Origin: Granulicella sp. 5B5
GTDB lineage: Bacteria > Acidobacteriota > Terriglobia > Terriglobales > Acidobacteriaceae
Assembly (NCBI RefSeq): GCF_014083945.1
Contig: NZ_CP046444.1
Coordinates: 2,480,001 to 2,544,000 of the forward strand
Length of the DNA stretch: 64,000 nucleotides
Direction: 5' to 3'
The notes under the pieces are model-generated. The model was not told where the DNA came from. It saw only the letters and a list, made by a program, of their open reading frames with translations, and did not search any database. Made by a program: the position numbers and the translations under genes. Shown in pieces: positions 17,721 to 26,913 of this stretch (within the stretch, counting starts at the first letter, position 1; every line of letters starts with the position of its first letter).

Positions 17721-20534
17721 CTAGAACGTGTACCGGACACCGCCTTCGACGCGGCGTCCGTTGTCTCCAGCGTATGCCTGGCCGAAGTTGGGGCTGCCGA
17801 CTACGCTGCCTACGGTCGTGACGTTGAGGTGGTTGAGGACGTTGGAGCTGCGTAGGTTCACGATAAGCGCCTGCGGATGGTCCGCCTTGGCATTCTTGGT
17901 GAGTTTGAAGGTGCGCTGCAGGTTGGTGTCCAGGTGGAAGGTCCAGGGCATCTTGCCAGCGTTGCGGTTCAGTGTTGCCCCGGTCCCCGTGGTGGAGAGC
18001 AGCCCCCACTGCGTGGCGTAGGCACAGTTGGTGGTCACCGTTGCGGAGCAGACCGGAGTGCCGGCGGCAGCAACGTAGGGGCGGTCGTTGAAGTCGCCGT
18101 CCCCGTTGTTGTCGAAGCCTGTCGTGACGTTGTAGGGCGAATCGCCCGAGGCGTTCAGGTTGCCGCTCAACTGCAGCGCCCACGGCAGCTTCACGGTGGT
18201 ATTGCCGAAGACGTTCCATAGCGGGTTGCCTGTGCGGATGGCATATTCGCCCGCGTTGGAGCCGGTGGTCTGCGGGGTAAAGTTGGGGTCGTCGTTGGTG
18301 TCATCGACGACATGCACGCGCACTGAGCCGACGAAGAACTGCACGCGCTTGAGCGACTGGTTGCTAAGCCCCATGAAGATCACATTGCCATAGCCCCGGC
18401 CCGAGTCCTGCCACTGCAGGATGTTCACATTTGGAGCCAGCGGGCGCGGACCCAGAGGCTGGCCGTTAGTGGGGGAGTTGATGTTCTCCGAGCGTGTGTA
18501 GTGCCACATCTGCGCGATGTAGTAGTCGGCGGAGACCGACCAGTTCTTCGCAATGGTGTGGCTGAAGCCGAGGTTCTCGATGCCATAGAACAGGTTCGGC
18601 AGATGCGGCTGGATCGTGCGTATCGACTGAAGCGGCGTGGAGCTCGAGGAGGGGTTGCACCTTGTGGGGTCGAAGTAGGTGCCGGCAGGCAGTGCGGTGC
18701 AGGCGGTAGTGGGTGTGTATACCAGGCTGGTCACGCGTTGCACACCGTCCATGTTGAGTACCTGTGCGTAGCTGTGCGCCGTAAAGCGGCCGGAGAAGAG
18801 CCCGGCGTGCGCGTGCAGCGTCCACGTAGATTTTTTGTCCGGCGCCCACGAGAGCCCGAACCGTGGGTTGAAGTTGTTATGCACCACAGGCTTGTTCTGC
18901 GTGTAGTAGCGCAACCCCCAAGCGAAGTGCAGATTCGGCAACACCTTCCAGTCATCCTGAAAGAAGAGAGCCTCGCGATACTGCGTCATGTTGATGGTCG
19001 GGTTGCCAACTGCGTTGGAATATTCAGTAGGCGCACCACCGGCCCAGCCATTCAGCGCACGCACATACTGCTCCACGCCGGTGATCGTCTCCATCTGCAC
19101 CGTGGGATTATTGTTAGCGTCGAGCACCGGAGCCGTGCCGCCGCCGAAGAGCCAGGTGCCATTGAAGTTGTTGAAGTAGCGGAAGCGCTCGCGCAGATAT
19201 TCGAACTGCGAGCCGAACTTGATGAGATGTTTCGACAGGCTCAGGATCGCGTCATCGTCGAATTCGGTGTCGACCTCGTGGTCGTGCAGCGAGCCGTTGG
19301 TACTGCCTCCGGAGGTAAACGCACCGGCAACCTGCAGCTGCGGATCGAGCGAGTTGGGGGCCTGGTCCTTGCCATCGAACTCGATGCCCAGCCGCGCCTC
19401 GTGCATCAGCTTCGGAGAGACGGTCGTGACATCCGTGATGTGCAGGTTATGGTCGTATTGTTCGTTGTCGTAAGCCGCCTCGGCGAGCGTAGTGCCGCCA
19501 GCGCCCACGTTCTCCTGATGGTTGTGCCAGGCATTGAAACTGGTGATAAACGTATTCTTTGCGCCGAGCTGCCAGTCGACCTTCGCCATGCCGATCCACA
19601 GCCGCTGTGGCGCGGGCACGTTCTGCAGAATGGGCGTCTGGTCGCCCGCCGCATCAATGCCGATGGCGTTCACAACGGCAAAGTTGTCGATCGAGCGGTG
19701 CTCCAGGTTCAGGATAAAGTCCGAGCCCTTCTTGCGAATGGGCCCTGTCAGCTCGAAGCCATAGCGCTGCTTGCCAAGCGCGGCACGGCTCACCGAGAAC
19801 GGATCGCGCGCATTCATCCATGAGCTTGAGTTGGTCGCAAACAGCGCACCGTGATACGTCGGCTGCCCGGGCTTGGTATAGATCTGGATCTCGCCGCCAC
19901 CAAAGGGCGGATTGCGGTACTCAGAAGAGAACAGGTCGGGATTGACCTTGATGTACGCGATAGATGACTTGGGTGGGAGCGTGCCATTGTTGTCGCCGCT
20001 GTGAAAGCCGTCGATGGAGATAGCCGCGCTGGACGGGCTACCACCGGCGGCAGCGGCCATCTGCTGCAGCTCGCGCAGCAGGTCGTCGGGGTCGTCCGCG
20101 AGCGACTGCAGCCGCTGACCGGAGATCGTCTGGCTCGGCCCGCTGGCCGTGGGTGAGTTCGCCGCCGCAGGATTACCGTCCCCGTTGCCGACGTCAACCG
20201 TTGTCTCGACCTCTTCAGGATGCAGCGCAACGGAGAGTTCTGCAGTATGCGGCGCGGTGACCGGCAGACTAAGCGAAGCGAAGCCGTTGAAGGAGACGTG
20301 CAGCATGTGTTTGCCGCCTGTGACGCACGCAATCCGGAAGCGCCCGGCAGAATCGGCGGTGAGCGGCGACCCCGCGTCGAGCTGAACAGTCGCGCCCGGA
20401 ATCATGGCTGCGGTAGTGTCGTGCACAACCCCGCTAAGAGATGTGCAGCCGGTTTGCGCGCCGGCGGAGGCGGCGAAGAAGGAGGCGCACGAGGACGCGA
20501 ACGTCGCGATGAGGGCGGCCTGGACTCGATTCAT
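17721..20534 (-). CDS. TonB-dependent receptor-like protein with carboxypeptidase regulatory-like domain
   Basis: Outer-membrane receptor, 937 residues. The signal peptide covers residues 1-27 (FFAASAGAQ), followed by a carboxypeptidase-regulatory-like beta-sandwich (about 32-112; LSGVVHDTTAAMIPGATV). A plug-like part has DDLLRELQQM and ISIDGFHSGDNNG. The barrel is long and aromatic-rich and ends in YTF, with the C-terminal Phe needed for BAM recognition. It is shorter than the 1,270-residue receptor at 2.5 kb but of the same Oar-like kind. The ligand is unknown. It lies 26 bp upstream of valS without an obvious terminator between, so read-through into valS is possible. Confidence 0.86.
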   Translation of the reverse strand: MNRVQAALIATFASSCASFFAASAGAQTGCTSLSGVVHDTTAAMIPGATVQLDAGSPLTADSAGRFRIACVTGGKHMLHVSFNGFASLSLPVTAPHTAELSVALHPEEVETTVDVGNGDGNPAAANSPTASGPSQTISGQRLQSLADDPDDLLRELQQMAAAAGGSPSSAAISIDGFHSGDNNGTLPPKSSIAYIKVNPDLFSSEYRNPPFGGGEIQIYTKPGQPTYHGALFATNSSSWMNARDPFSVSRAALGKQRYGFELTGPIRKKGSDFILNLEHRSIDNFAVVNAIGIDAAGDQTPILQNVPAPQRLWIGMAKVDWQLGAKNTFITSFNAWHNHQENVGAGGTTLAEAAYDNEQYDHNLHITDVTTVSPKLMHEARLGIEFDGKDQAPNSLDPQLQVAGAFTSGGSTNGSLHDHEVDTEFDDDAILSLSKHLIKFGSQFEYLRERFRYFNNFNGTWLFGGGTAPVLDANNNPTVQMETITGVEQYVRALNGWAGGAPTEYSNAVGNPTINMTQYREALFFQDDWKVLPNLHFAWGLRYYTQNKPVVHNNFNPRFGLSWAPDKKSTWTLHAHAGLFSGRFTAHSYAQVLNMDGVQRVTSLVYTPTTACTALPAGTYFDPTRCNPSSSSTPLQSIRTIQPHLPNLFYGIENLGFSHTIAKNWSVSADYYIAQMWHYTRSENINSPTNGQPLGPRPLAPNVNILQWQDSGRGYGNVIFMGLSNQSLKRVQFFVGSVRVHVVDDTNDDPNFTPQTTGSNAGEYAIRTGNPLWNVFGNTTVKLPWALQLSGNLNASGDSPYNVTTGFDNNGDGDFNDRPYVAAAGTPVCSATVTTNCAYATQWGLLSTTGTGATLNRNAGKMPWTFHLDTNLQRTFKLTKNAKADHPQALIVNLRSSNVLNHLNVTTVGSVVGSPNFGQAYAGDNGRRVEGGVRYTF

Positions 20535-20678
20535 GGTCTTCTCGGGTCGTTCTGGTTAGGGGTAAAGTTCCGGTAGTTGCTTCTGATTCTGCTTCAAGCG
20601 GTATACGCAGTCTGACCGAGGCTGGTTCCCGGATCGCGGCATAGATTTCCAGGCCAGCGCTCTGGCGGAGCACAAAGA

Positions 20679-20706
20679 CGAAGGGCGCCCAATCGGGCGC
20701 CCTTCG
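20679..20706 (-). terminator. rho-independent terminator after the BamD-like gene
   Basis: A 12-bp perfect GC-rich stem, 20679-20690 with 20695-20706, and an AATC loop. It lies 25 bp past the stop of the minus-strand gene at 20731 and is followed on that strand by TCTTTGT. Confidence 0.8.
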
Positions 20707-20730
20707 CGTACAGCGTAATCATGCTCACGG

Positions 20731-22647
20731 CTAGAACGGATTCAGCTTGTCCAGGCCCTTCTTCGGCTTGTTCTTGCTCGAGCTCTCATCGGCCTTATCG
20801 ATGGCGGGCGTCTTCGGGTTCTTCTTGCGCTTGCCCTTGACGTTGGGGGTTGCCTGCTGGGCGGGCGGTTGTGCGCTGCCGGCAGCTTCGTTCACTTGGT
20901 CAGGCGCAGCCGCGGGCTTCTCGATCGCAGGTGCCGCAGCCGTGTTGGCCGGGGCCGCAGTCTTCAAGCCGTAGTTCGGATCGGCTGTGCCGGTGGCGGC
21001 AGGCATGTCAGCCGGTGCAGTGCTGTCGTGGTTCACAATCTCCACGCCAACGCCGGTGCCGGAGCCACCCGAGCTGGTGTCGGCAGGGCTCATCGTGGTC
21101 ACATCGCCCGAAGGCGCAGCCGCAGCGTCAGAGGCCACAGGAACGTCGGAGAGGGTGGGCGGCGCAGCCGTTGCGGGAGCCGCAGGCGCGGCGACGGAGG
21201 CCGCTGCACCCTCGCCACTTGCGGGCGTGATTGGCTTCGCAGGTGCCGGCTTGGCACCGGGCATCAGTGCGGCAACATAGTCCGCCTGCAGCGTCTTCAC
21301 AATCTGCGGTGCAGTGGTGGCCGGCGGGTCGTCCAGCGGCGGGTTGCCTACACCGGCGGCGTTCACCGTGTCCGGCTTGTGCAGCACCAGCAGCTCAAGC
21401 CGCTTCTTCATCGTGTACTGCGCTCGGCTGCCTTCCAGCGCCTCGCTGGCCGCGACCTCTTCCTTGGTCGGAACAGGCACCGGCAGGTTCATGCCCACCA
21501 GCCGCTCCTTCGCGTCCTCAACGTGCGGCGCGGCGTAGTGGTAGATCACCACCTTGCGATACGCATCGGCAGCCTTGCCGTCATACTCCTCCAGCAGCTT
21601 GGCCTTGGGGCCTTCCGGCAGGCAGGCTGGCTGCGGGCCGGTGCCTTCGCAGGTGCGCTGGCCGCGGATGATGTTTGCCTCGGCCTCATAGGCATCGCCA
21701 ATGCCGATCAGCGTGTCATCCATGTGGCTGTACTCGGGGTAGGTGTCGACGACCGTCTGATAGCGCGCGATGGCTGCTGGCCAGTTGTTGTGGCTGGCAT
21801 AGAACTCGCCCAGCTCGGCCTCGCGGGTTGCGAGTACCTCCTGCACCTCGCGCAGCTTCTGCCGCGCCTGGTCCAGGATCTCCTTCGGCGCATCCGGATA
21901 CTGCTTCAGCATCGTGCGATAGCCATCCTCGGCCTTGATGCCCTTCTCGTAGTCGCGGTCCGGCACGTCCATCTGCTTGAAGTAGATGTCGCCAATGCGC
22001 ATCTGGGCTTCAGCGGCCTCGGGCACGTTCGGGAAGAACGTGATGAAGTCGGTGTACTCCTGCTCAGCCTGGGCCAGCGCTGCGCTTCCGCCCTCTTGGT
22101 ACCAGCTATCTGCGATCGCCAGCTTGGCGCGCATCTGGTACTGCGAGTCAGGATAGGTGGAGAGCAGCGTGTTTAGGTCCAGTCGTGCCACATCAAAGTG
22201 GCCGGACTTCTGCTGCGCCAGGGCTTTGTCATAGAGCTGCTTGTCCGGCAGCGAGCTGTCCTTGCCCGCCAGCGGATCGATCTTGCGATCGCGCGCCAGC
22301 CGCTTCTCGTCGGCCTTGGTGTCCTTGCTGGCGACGACCTTGTCGGCTTTGTCGACCTTCGGCTTCTTTGCCTTCGCCTTCTTGTGCCGGAACGTGAAGC
22401 TCGAAGTGGCCGACGTCGTCTCCTTGCCCTGAGCATCGACAGTCGTCTTCTGGGTGTCCGTTACCGTCGCCTTGCCAACCTGTTGGGTCTGGGTCTGCTG
22501 GCTCGTAGTCTGCGTAGTCGCATCTTGCGCACGCAGGGGCACTCCCATAAACAAGAGGCTGGTGGCTACTGCAAACCCTGCGAGATAGTAGGCGGAACGA
22601 TGGACAGCATTGCTGCTGGGAGAAACACTCCAAAACTTCATGCGCAT
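20731..22647 (-). CDS. BamD/YfiO-like tetratricopeptide envelope protein with Ala/Pro-rich C-terminal tail
   Basis: A 638-residue exported protein. The N-terminal hydrophobic segment (about 18-37, ending LRAQ) is a signal peptide or anchor. A Thr/Gln- and Lys-rich linker leads to TPR-type repeats at about 135-330, such as LYDKALAQQKSGHFDVARLD, EYTDFITFFPNVPEAAEAQM and IARYQTVVDTYP. These match the outer-membrane assembly lipoprotein BamD family. The region from about 440 to the end is low-complexity Ala/Pro/Thr and ends in a basic KKNPKTPAIDKADESSSKNK-type tail. There is no lipobox Cys, unlike classical BamD. GGAG precedes the ATG at 22647. A role in barrel-protein assembly is inferred from the fold. 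Confidence 0.78.
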   Translation of the reverse strand: MRMKFWSVSPSSNAVHRSAYYLAGFAVATSLLFMGVPLRAQDATTQTTSQQTQTQQVGKATVTDTQKTTVDAQGKETTSATSSFTFRHKKAKAKKPKVDKADKVVASKDTKADEKRLARDRKIDPLAGKDSSLPDKQLYDKALAQQKSGHFDVARLDLNTLLSTYPDSQYQMRAKLAIADSWYQEGGSAALAQAEQEYTDFITFFPNVPEAAEAQMRIGDIYFKQMDVPDRDYEKGIKAEDGYRTMLKQYPDAPKEILDQARQKLREVQEVLATREAELGEFYASHNNWPAAIARYQTVVDTYPEYSHMDDTLIGIGDAYEAEANIIRGQRTCEGTGPQPACLPEGPKAKLLEEYDGKAADAYRKVVIYHYAAPHVEDAKERLVGMNLPVPVPTKEEVAASEALEGSRAQYTMKKRLELLVLHKPDTVNAAGVGNPPLDDPPATTAPQIVKTLQADYVAALMPGAKPAPAKPITPASGEGAAASVAAPAAPATAAPPTLSDVPVASDAAAAPSGDVTTMSPADTSSGGSGTGVGVEIVNHDSTAPADMPAATGTADPNYGLKTAAPANTAAAPAIEKPAAAPDQVNEAAGSAQPPAQQATPNVKGKRKKNPKTPAIDKADESSSKNKPKKGLDKLNPF

Positions 22648-22848
22648 TACGACTCCATTTGCCCCGGCGGTGGCCGCTTGAGGCTGTCACTTATTCTAGC
22701 TGGCGGACGCCGCGATTGGCGGCCAGCGCGGGGAAAAACAAGGGCAAACGCTCACGCAAAGCTCGCAAAGTGAGCGGAGGACACACCGGAAGGTCCGGAA
22801 CAAGGAGAGCAAGGGTGAAAAAGACCAGCAGGCCACCCCGGCTTGCGC

Positions 22849-22871
22849 CCTAACCCTTTCAAAGGGTTAGG
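22849..22871 (-). terminator. hairpin overlapping the rpe stop codon
   Basis: An 11-bp inverted repeat, 22849-22859 with 22861-22871, centred on one base. It includes the rpe stop codon. It resembles an intrinsic terminator stem, although no clear T-run follows. Confidence 0.5.
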
Positions 22872-23541
22872 CTTGGACCAAAGCGGCAGACCGTGCGACG
22901 CGGAGGAAGTCGATGGCGTTCTGTTCTGTCTTTCCAGGCTCAAAGATCGCAGAGCCGGCCACGAGCATGTCCGCTCCTGCTTGGACGACCGAAGCGACCG
23001 TGTCGTGAGCGACCCCGCCGTCTACTTCAATCCGGTAGTTCAACCCCATCTCCGTCCGCAACCGCGCCAGATGCGCAATGCGCTCCACAGAACGCGGCAG
23101 AAACTTCTGCCCGCCGAACCCGGGGTTCACACTCATTACCAGCACATGGTGCACCATCGGCAGCACCTCGATCAGCATCTCTACCGGCGTCGCCGGGTTC
23201 AGCACCACGGCCGGTTTCATGCCGTGATCGGCGATTAGCTGCAGCGTCCGGTTCAGGTGCCGGCACACCTCCACATGCACGGCGATCATATCCGCGCCCG
23301 CGGCCGCGAAGTCAGGGATGAACTTGTCCGGGTCCTCGATCATCAGGTGGCAGTCGAGCGGCAGCTTCGTGATGGGCCGTATGGCCTTCACCACCGGAGG
23401 CCCAAAGGTGATGTTCGGCACAAAATGGCCGTCCATCACATCCACATGGACGATGGTGCCACCACCCCGTTCGGCACGGGCAATCTCGTCGGCAAGGTGC
23501 GCAAAGTCAGCAGCAAGGATGGAAAACGCAAGTTCGATCAC
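22867..23541 (-). CDS. rpe: ribulose-phosphate 3-epimerase
   Basis: Interconverts ribulose-5-phosphate and xylulose-5-phosphate; cytosolic TIM barrel, 224 residues, standard length. FSILAADF starts the barrel, HVDVMDGHFVPN (32-43) carries the metal ligands and catalytic Asp, DCHLMIEDP follows, then MSVNPGFGGQKF, and DGGV near 176 carries the second catalytic Asp. With pgl at the left edge it belongs to the pentose phosphate pathway, but it is not in the same operon. It precedes a BamD-like gene 219 bp downstream. Confidence 0.96.
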   Translation of the reverse strand: MIELAFSILAADFAHLADEIARAERGGGTIVHVDVMDGHFVPNITFGPPVVKAIRPITKLPLDCHLMIEDPDKFIPDFAAAGADMIAVHVEVCRHLNRTLQLIADHGMKPAVVLNPATPVEMLIEVLPMVHHVLVMSVNPGFGGQKFLPRSVERIAHLARLRTEMGLNYRIEVDGGVAHDTVASVVQAGADMLVAGSAIFEPGKTEQNAIDFLRVARSAALVQA

Positions 23542-23697
23542 GCTGTCAGTTTAGCAGCGGTCAAACTCAGCGCTTCTTCACCCGCAACACCTCTTGACAC
23601 GGGTTGTAAAATAGAAGTGTGAGGTCAGCTACGCAGCTGGCCTTTTGTCGTCTCTGCAATCTCGGCGGGTAGCGACCAAAGTTTGCACGAAAGGGTA

Positions 23698-23760
23698 TAC
23701 GGAGCTAACTCCAATCCGCTGCGGATCATAGCAGCAAAAGCCGGGGGGAGGGGCACCCAC
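23698..23760 (+). repeat. dispersed repeat family A, copy 2
   Basis: TACGGAGCTAACTCCAAT, then GCTGCGGATC, then a G-rich end followed by GCACCC. It aligns with copy 1 (6426-6480) and with the reverse complement of copy 3 (28815-28876). Its G-rich end touches the stop codon of the minus-strand gene ending at 23760, exactly as copy 1 does at 6480. Confidence 0.8.
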
Positions 23761-25433
23761 TAAGAAGGCGGCCCCTCCGGCGCGGCGCACGGAGCGATAC
23801 TCTCCATTTCGTTGCGATAGTCGTGCGAGAGGAAGGCGTCGTCGAGGAAGTTGTACGGGTGGTCGCGGATGTCTGAGAGTACGGTGGCGTAGTCGGCAAA
23901 GCCGGGCCGCAGCCAGTAGAAATGCAGGTTGCACTGGTCGGCTCCCCAGGCGGCTGCAAGCGTGTAGCCGTGGGTGCTGGCGTAGTAGTTCAGGAACTCT
24001 GCATTGTAGGTCCCGCCAGCGTGGGCAGGCGGCGTGGCAAGCCCCCCGGGCAGGTACTCGGCAGGTACGGAGCGGTCGATGTGCACCATGATCAGCTCCG
24101 GGTGCACCCGGTCGAGATACGCGGCATCGAGTTGCTGATGGTGGTGCGCGATGTACGCGTCGTTTAATCCGAGCCCGTCGATGGTGTTCCACCGCGAGTA
24201 CAGCGGCAGCGCCCCGGCCTCGGTGACGGCCATGGTGTACCCGCGCGGAGCCAGCGGCGCAAACCGCAGCGCAAACGTCCGCATACCCCACGCGGTGTAG
24301 ACGTAGTTGGTGGTCCGGTTGACATAGAGCATCGCTGCAAGAACGGCCAGCACCGCAGTCACACGCAGAGCATTGCGCTGCAGCGATGAAAAGGTTGTGA
24401 CAGGGAAGACAGCTCTCGCACCTCGAGCGAGAGCGGGCACAGTCATCAGCACCAGTGGCACGATGGCGTACTGAAAACGATAGAAGTGGTTGTTGGTGTT
24501 GGCCAGCAGCACCCACATCAGCGTGAATGGCACGAGCACCAGCAGCAGAGCGTTGGTGAGACGACGCGTGGAGTCACTCAGCCAGCCCAGCGGAATGAGC
24601 GGCAGCACAGGCAGCAGCAGCGTAACCACGTTCATCGCCGAGTGCTTCACGCTCTGCGGATACAGATGCCCGTCGCCCTTGATGTAGAACGGGTTCGGCA
24701 GCGGCCAGCCGAAGTAGCGCCAGTGCCACGCGAAGTAAGCTCCACCAAGCACGCCGAAGATGATGACGTAGCTGACGACGGCAGGAATCGCAACCCGCAG
24801 CGAGCGATGCGCCTCGGCAAGATAGAGCGTTGCGATGAGCACGAACGCCGCAATCAGCACACCTTCAGGCCGCGTCAGCCCGGCGAGCAGGCCGTAGAGC
24901 GCCATCTGCAGCGCCGTCGTCCAGGTGCGCTGACCCGTGGCATAACGCACCCCGGCGTTCCAGCAGAGCATCAGGAACAGAGCGAGGAGCGGAGTACCGA
25001 AGCAAGCGTCAGTCAGGTTGATGAAAGGCCCGGCGATGAGATAGAGAACAACCGCCGCAGAGAGCCACCGGCTGCCCCCAAGCCGTCGCGCTGCTGGATA
25101 GAGCAAAGCGACAGTAGCGGTCTGCGCAAGGATATTGATCCACCGGCTGGCTGCGACGACATCGAGATGCGTGAGTCGCGCCAGCCCCGCAGTGAGCACC
25201 ATGTAGAGGAAGTCGGTGGCGCCATCAATGGGAGCTTGGTTGAGACTCCAGCGAATGCCGTAGCCCGCGGCAAGGTTCTGCGAGTACCGCAGCAGCATCG
25301 CCGCATCTTCCATCGGCGTCCACGACCAGTGGACCTTGAAGGCGATCCACAGAGAGGAGAGCACGAGAAGCGCAGCCAGTAAGACTGTGTCGGCGCATTG
25401 CCAGGGCGAGGCTGTCGGCTTGCTGAGGTTCAT
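23760..25433 (-). CDS. GT-C fold polytopic membrane glycosyltransferase (AftB/GT39-like)
   Basis: Inner-membrane enzyme of about 557 residues with roughly ten hydrophobic segments. After TM1 (about 14-33) comes the first periplasmic loop WTPMEDAAMLLRYSQNLAAG...DGATDFLY. This matches the DDAY-type metal/donor loop of GT-C enzymes such as AftB and relatives that use polyprenyl-phosphate sugars. The first Asp of the usual DD is Glu here. The C-terminal 170 residues are soluble. The frame is open upstream into the uvrC-like gene, but 25433 is the first ATG after that gene's stop. Its product probably glycosylates an envelope polymer or protein; the acceptor is unknown. Confidence 0.75.
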   Translation of the reverse strand: MNLSKPTASPWQCADTVLLAALLVLSSLWIAFKVHWSWTPMEDAAMLLRYSQNLAAGYGIRWSLNQAPIDGATDFLYMVLTAGLARLTHLDVVAASRWINILAQTATVALLYPAARRLGGSRWLSAAVVLYLIAGPFINLTDACFGTPLLALFLMLCWNAGVRYATGQRTWTTALQMALYGLLAGLTRPEGVLIAAFVLIATLYLAEAHRSLRVAIPAVVSYVIIFGVLGGAYFAWHWRYFGWPLPNPFYIKGDGHLYPQSVKHSAMNVVTLLLPVLPLIPLGWLSDSTRRLTNALLLVLVPFTLMWVLLANTNNHFYRFQYAIVPLVLMTVPALARGARAVFPVTTFSSLQRNALRVTAVLAVLAAMLYVNRTTNYVYTAWGMRTFALRFAPLAPRGYTMAVTEAGALPLYSRWNTIDGLGLNDAYIAHHHQQLDAAYLDRVHPELIMVHIDRSVPAEYLPGGLATPPAHAGGTYNAEFLNYYASTHGYTLAAAWGADQCNLHFYWLRPGFADYATVLSDIRDHPYNFLDDAFLSHDYRNEMESIAPCAAPEGPPS

Positions 25434-25467
25434 CGCGCGGATGCAGTCTCCGAGTGCCAGTATAGGT

Positions 25468-26895
25468 TCATGCCCGTGGCTCGTTCTCGGAGAGAGTTTC
25501 AGCAGGCTTGCGTTTGGAGCGGCGAGGCAGGACAGGAACGACCCTCTCGACACCTTCTCGCCCTGCGTGGATGACCTTGGTCTTGAGGTCCTTGAATGCT
25601 TCGCGGTCAACGGGAGCTGCCTCTGCAGGTGGTCCGAGGACGATGCGCGCCGCCCCGTTGAGGATGCGCCGGATGGGCCAACCGCCATCGGCATTGGGGA
25701 GGAAGACTTCGCCGGCGCGCTGCTTCTCAGGCCGGTAGTACCAGCGGCGAAGGAGTGAAAGCGCATCGCAGAACTCGTCCAGCGCGGCCTGTTGCGTAGT
25801 CTGCGCTGTAAGCGTCTCGATGACAGCGCGAGCGCGGTCTTCGGGCGTTTGGATGCTGCTGGGCTCATCGAGCGGGACAGGCGCCAGCATGAGCGGCTGC
25901 GCAAAGAGGCTGCTGCCAACGGCGGTCTGCTCGCGGACAGCGCGGACGCCGAGTGTGGAGAGCGGCGCGGGGCCGGTAAGGTATCCGTTGGCGAAGAGAA
26001 AGACCGCGGCTGAATCGTGCGACGCATCGTCTGCAGGTGGTACGGACTGCTGGAGGATGAGTGCGCGCAGCTCGGCGAGGGGACGGACAAGTTCGTCGGC
26101 GAGCAAGGTTGCGCTACGGACCTTCTCCCACTGCTTGTGGTGCGTGGCTGCGGTCTCGAAATCCATCGCTTCGCTGGCGGCGTCACGCCGGGCGGCGATC
26201 TCGTCGAGCAGTGACTGGCCTCGGGTATGGAAGAAGTCGAAGACACGGTTGGCTTCGACGGCGTACTCGGCTGGCGTGCAGGCGGCAGGATTGCCTTCCT
26301 TGCAGGGCATCAGGCACTTGTTCATCTCGCCGTAGACGCAGCCGGGATGGTCGGGATAAGGTTCGAGGTCTTCGTAGCAGCGACGAAGCTTGAAGAGATC
26401 CAGCACGGCGTCACCGTAGCGCTCCGCGGCAGCGCGCGAAGGGAATGGGCCAAAAGATTCGATGAGAGATTTTTTGCTGAGCCGGTTGGTGACGTAAGCG
26501 CGTGGGTGCTGGTGCGTGATGGTGATACGGACGAGGTAGGGCGTATGCAGTCGCAGGCGTTTGCGGGCCTGCTCAGGGCCGAAGGCGAGGCGCGAGGCGT
26601 GGTAGAGCAGCAATGTCGACTCGAAGTCGGAGCCGGTGTGGGTGTAGTCGATGGAGCGAACGCGATCACGGAGGTTGAGGCGTTTGGAGAGGACAGGGTT
26701 GCCGCTGTCATCGAGTGCTTCCGGCGGTGCGAGCAGCCGACGCAGGCGGCGGCGAAGGTCGGCGGTGCGGGTGATGTAGGGTTCGCCGGTTTCACCGCGG
26801 AGCGAGAAGACGCCGGGAGCTGCAGGGATGGCGCGCAGGAGTGCGTCGGCATTCTCTGCGATGAAGTCGACGTGGTGGGTGAAGAGCGCAGCCAT
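25468..26895 (-). CDS. UvrC-like protein, short, with degenerate GIY-YIG motif
   Basis: A 475-residue relative of the excinuclease subunit UvrC. It has the N-terminal GIY-YIG-type region (about 24-110; GVFSL and YITRTADLRRRLRRLL), the Cys-rich stretch typical of UvrC (CVYGEMNKCLMPCKEGNPAAC near 190-210), and a UVR helical hairpin (RRDAASEAMDFETAATHHKQWEKV near 235-260). It stops near where the RNase H-like endonuclease and helix-hairpin-helix domains should begin, so the 5' incision module is missing. The YIG part reads YIT, and the second catalytic Tyr is not evident. It may be a Cho-like accessory nuclease or a non-catalytic paralogue. It lies 18 bp after tldE. Confidence 0.8.
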   Translation of the reverse strand: MAALFTHHVDFIAENADALLRAIPAAPGVFSLRGETGEPYITRTADLRRRLRRLLAPPEALDDSGNPVLSKRLNLRDRVRSIDYTHTGSDFESTLLLYHASRLAFGPEQARKRLRLHTPYLVRITITHQHPRAYVTNRLSKKSLIESFGPFPSRAAAERYGDAVLDLFKLRRCYEDLEPYPDHPGCVYGEMNKCLMPCKEGNPAACTPAEYAVEANRVFDFFHTRGQSLLDEIAARRDAASEAMDFETAATHHKQWEKVRSATLLADELVRPLAELRALILQQSVPPADDASHDSAAVFLFANGYLTGPAPLSTLGVRAVREQTAVGSSLFAQPLMLAPVPLDEPSSIQTPEDRARAVIETLTAQTTQQAALDEFCDALSLLRRWYYRPEKQRAGEVFLPNADGGWPIRRILNGAARIVLGPPAEAAPVDREAFKDLKTKVIHAGREGVERVVPVLPRRSKRKPAETLSENEPRA

Positions 26896-26913
26896 CAGTG
26901 TGGATTGTAGAAC

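Noticed and set aside
17695-18219. N-terminal extension of the valS frame
   Set aside because: It is the antiparallel shadow of the receptor gene and highly Arg/Gln-rich. The real ATG at 17694 has a ribosome-binding site and begins the ValRS homology.
25434-26246. N-terminal extension of the GT-C glycosyltransferase frame
   Set aside because: Same-strand frame overlap with the UvrC-like gene. Its Ser/Pro-rich translation has no membrane or GT features.
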